Assembly: GCA_963814865.1 (NCBI GenBank)
Contig: CAWFEN010000009.1
Coordinates: forward strand, 434,001 to 498,000
DNA length: 64,000 bases
From: AP-15 sp963814865
Lineage (GTDB): Bacteria > Pseudomonadota > Alphaproteobacteria > ATCC43930 > CGMCC-115725
Direction of reading: 5' to 3'
Translations under genes and position numbers: made by a program
Notes under the pieces: generated by a model
Told to the model about the DNA's origin: nothing
What the model saw: only the letters and a program-made list of their open reading frames with translations
The model's database searches: none
Shown: one piece after another, positions 61,716 to 64,000 of the stretch
Position numbering within the stretch: the first letter of the stretch is position 1
Layout: each line of letters opens with the position of its first letter

Positions 61716-64000
61716 ATGCCGAATGCGCGGGAAGCGGTCCGCGTGGCGCCGGGAGAGACCGACAAGGATCGGCCGCTGCGCGAGGACACGCGGCTGCTCG
61801 GCCGGATCCTCGGCGACACCGTGCGCGAGCGAGAGGGCGAGCGGGTCTTCGACATCATCGAGCAGATCCGCCAGACATCGATCCGTTTCCGCCGCGACGA
61901 GGACGAAACCGCGCGGCGTGAGCTCGGCGAGATCATGGATGGGTTGTCGCGCGCAGAGGCGAGCCAGATCATCCGCGCCTTTGGCTATTTCTCGCACCTC
62001 GCCAACATCGCCGAGGACCAGCACCGGATCCGCCGCACCCGGGCCCATGCCGCGGCTCAATCGCCGCCACGCGACGGTTCGATGGCGCAGGCGCTGACCC
62101 GTGCCCGCGACGCCGGCATCACCGGCGAGGAACTGTGGGCCTTTCTCAAGACCGCCGCGATCAGCCCGGTATTGACCGCGCACCCGACCGAGGTGCGGCG
62201 CCGGAGCATGATCGACCGAGAGATGGAGGTGGCGGGCCTCTTGGCCGAGCGCGACCGCCCCGATCGGACTCCCGAAGAGCTGGCGGCAAACGAAGAGGGG
62301 CTGCGGCGCGCCATCCTGACCCTGTGGCAGACCAGCCTGCTCAGGCGCACCCGGCTGCGCGTCATCGACGAGGTTGCCAATGGCCTCGCCTATCTACGAT
62401 TACACATTTCTGCGCGAACTGCCGCGTCTGTACGGCGATCTCGAAGATGCACTCGCCGATTACAAAGGTGGCGGGGAGTGCCGCTTGCCACCATTTTTGC
62501 GTATGGGCAGCTGGATCGGCGGCGACCGTGACGGGAATCCGTTCGTCGACGCCGACGTTTTACGCCGCGCCCTCGCCATGCAGAGTAGCCGCGCCTTCAC
62601 CTTCTATCTCGACGAATTGCGCCTGCTCGGCAGCGAACTGTCGCTCGACAGCCGGCTGGTCGCGGTTTCCGAGGGGTTGTGCGGTCTCGCCGAGCGCTCG
62701 CCTGACACCTCGCCGTTCCAGGCGGACGAGCCCTATCGGCGCGCCATCGCCGGCATCCTTGCCCGGCTTGCCGCGACGGTGTCGCGGCTTTCCGACCAGC
62801 CTTTGGGGGAGGTTGCGCCCTATGAAGCGCCCGAAGAGTTAAGCGCCGACCTCGACATCGTGCATCACTCTCTGACCGAGAACGGCTCGCGGGGGCTGGC
62901 GCGCGGCCGGCTGCGGCGCCTGCGGCGGGCGGTCGAGGTGTTCGGGTTTCACCTGGTATCGCTCGACCTGCGCCAGACCTCGGACGTGCACCGGCGAACC
63001 GTCGCCGAGCTGTTCGATACCGTGCTGCCGACCGGTTATGCCGACCTCTCCGAGCAGCAGCGCGTCGAAGTGCTGCGGGTAGAGTTGCGCACCCCGCGGC
63101 CCTTGGCCTCGCGCTTCCTCGATTATTCCGCCGAGACCGCGTCCGAGCTGGCGATCGTCGACGCCGCGGCCGCGGCGCAGTCTCGCTACGGCGCCGCCGC
63201 AATCCCCCATTACGTGATCTCGCAGACCGCCAGCGTCTCGCACATCCTCGAGGTCGCGCTGCTCCTCAAGGAAGCCGGGATGCTGCGCTCGCGCGATGGT
63301 GCGCTGTCGATCGACATCGTCCCCTTGTTCGAGACGATCGCCGATCTCCGCAGCTGCGGCCGCATCATGGACCAGCTGTTCGCGGTCCCGGAATACATGA
63401 AGCTGCTCGACAGCCGCGGCCGCGCGCAGGAGGTGATGCTCGGCTATTCCGACAGCAACAAGGATGGCGGGTTTCTGACCTCGGGCTGGGAACTCTACAA
63501 GGCGGAAATCGCTCTGATCGAGGTGTTCCGGCGCCACGGAGTCAGGCTCCGCCTGTTCCACGGCCGCGGCGGCACGGTGGGGCGTGGCGGCGGGCCGAGC
63601 TACCAGGCGATCCTCGCCCAACCCGGCGGCGCCGTGCAGGGCGCGATCCGCATCACCGAGCAGGGTGAGGTCATCGCCAGCAAATATTCGAACCCGGAGA
63701 TCGGCCGGCGCAACCTCGAGATCCTCTTTGCCGCGACGTTGGTGGCAACCCTGCTGCAGCCCGCCGAAGCGGCGCCGCGGCGGGTCTATCTCGAGGCGAT
63801 GGAAGAACTCTCCAGCCACGCCTATCGGGCCTATCGCGCGCTGGTCAGCGAGACCGCGGGATTTGCCGATTATTTCCGCCAATCGACGGTGATCGGCGAG
63901 ATCGCGAACCTCAACATCGGCAGCCGCCCGGCCTCCCGCAAACCATCCTCGCGAAATCGAGGACCTGCGGGCGATCCCGTGGGTCTTCAGCTGGGCGCAA
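61716..64000 (+). CDS. ppc: Phosphoenolpyruvate carboxylase, two apparent frameshifts, cut by window edge
   Basis: This anaplerotic enzyme makes oxaloacetate from PEP and bicarbonate. The first frame from ATG 61,716 covers ~225 residues including SPVLTAHPTEVRRRSM with the catalytic His. At 62,394 one extra base moves it to the next frame (YDYTFLRELPRLYGDLEDAL), which continues through FLRMGSWIGGDRDGNPFVDA, FHLVSLDLRQTSDVH, MLGYSDSNKDGGFLTSGWE and FHGRGGTVGRGGGPSYQAI. Near 63,945 another +1 step is needed to reach EIEDLRAIPWVFSWAQ at the right edge. The C-terminal ~170 residues are outside the window. Confidence 0.93.

Overview
The window is GC-rich chromosomal DNA from an alphaproteobacterium, most probably Rhodospirillales-like. 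Grounds for this are the mutY / DUF721 / DsbA / smc block, the rpmH-rnpA-yidD-yidC-yihA-argB block, the aroK-aroB and xerD-accA block, an HpnL-type hopanoid protein, an amtB-PII pair behind a sigma-54 site, and a MarR / OmpR regulator / sensor kinase set next to an ilvE-like gene. The organism is inferred from gene content and order only.

Layout. 1-8.9 kb: smc (cut by the left edge), a DsbA-like oxidoreductase, dciA, mutY, rnhB, a FecR-domain exported protein and two transporters. 9.1-11.5 kb: a REP-like repeat, then an LLM flavin oxidoreductase and an alpha/beta hydrolase. 11.6-19.1 kb: parE, msrB, the amtB-PII pair, a secreted protein and a membrane-anchored PP2C-Ser/Thr kinase fusion. 19.2-25.4 kb: a five-gene catabolic run (LigJ-like hydratase, polysaccharide deacetylase-like protein, CoA transferase, aconitase X, alpha/beta hydrolase). 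A GAF-domain remnant and tRNA-Arg(ACG) follow. 26.9-33.4 kb: a six-gene minus-strand run (two ferritin-like proteins, HpnL, TVP38, FAD disulfide oxidoreductase, histidine kinase). 33.5-43.8 kb: conserved housekeeping genes. 43.8-55.5 kb: a second CoA transferase, FkbM methyltransferase, ilvE with a petP/petR-like cluster, a MotA/MotB-like pair, and efp facing epmA. 55.7-64 kb: secA, tRNA-Lys(CTT), an eroded islet (SRAP peptidase, small orphans, a truncated Tat substrate-binding protein), then ppc running off the right edge.

Quality warning. At least 17 places show a recognisable protein jumping by +1 nt into another frame (dsbA, mutY, LLM oxidoreductase, alpha/beta hydrolase, a coiled-coil gene, the 28 kb histidine kinase, the disulfide oxidoreductase six times, TVP38, the secA 3' end, ppc twice). 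They cluster in patches, while 30.5-58.2 kb shows none. One-base insertion errors in the assembly are the most likely cause, so 'broken' genes here should not be taken as true pseudogenes without read data.

The best candidates for undescribed biology are the ferritin-like/HpnL/TVP38/oxidoreductase/kinase operon, the LigJ-aconitase X catabolic operon, and the kinase-phosphatase fusion close to the ammonium transport genes.
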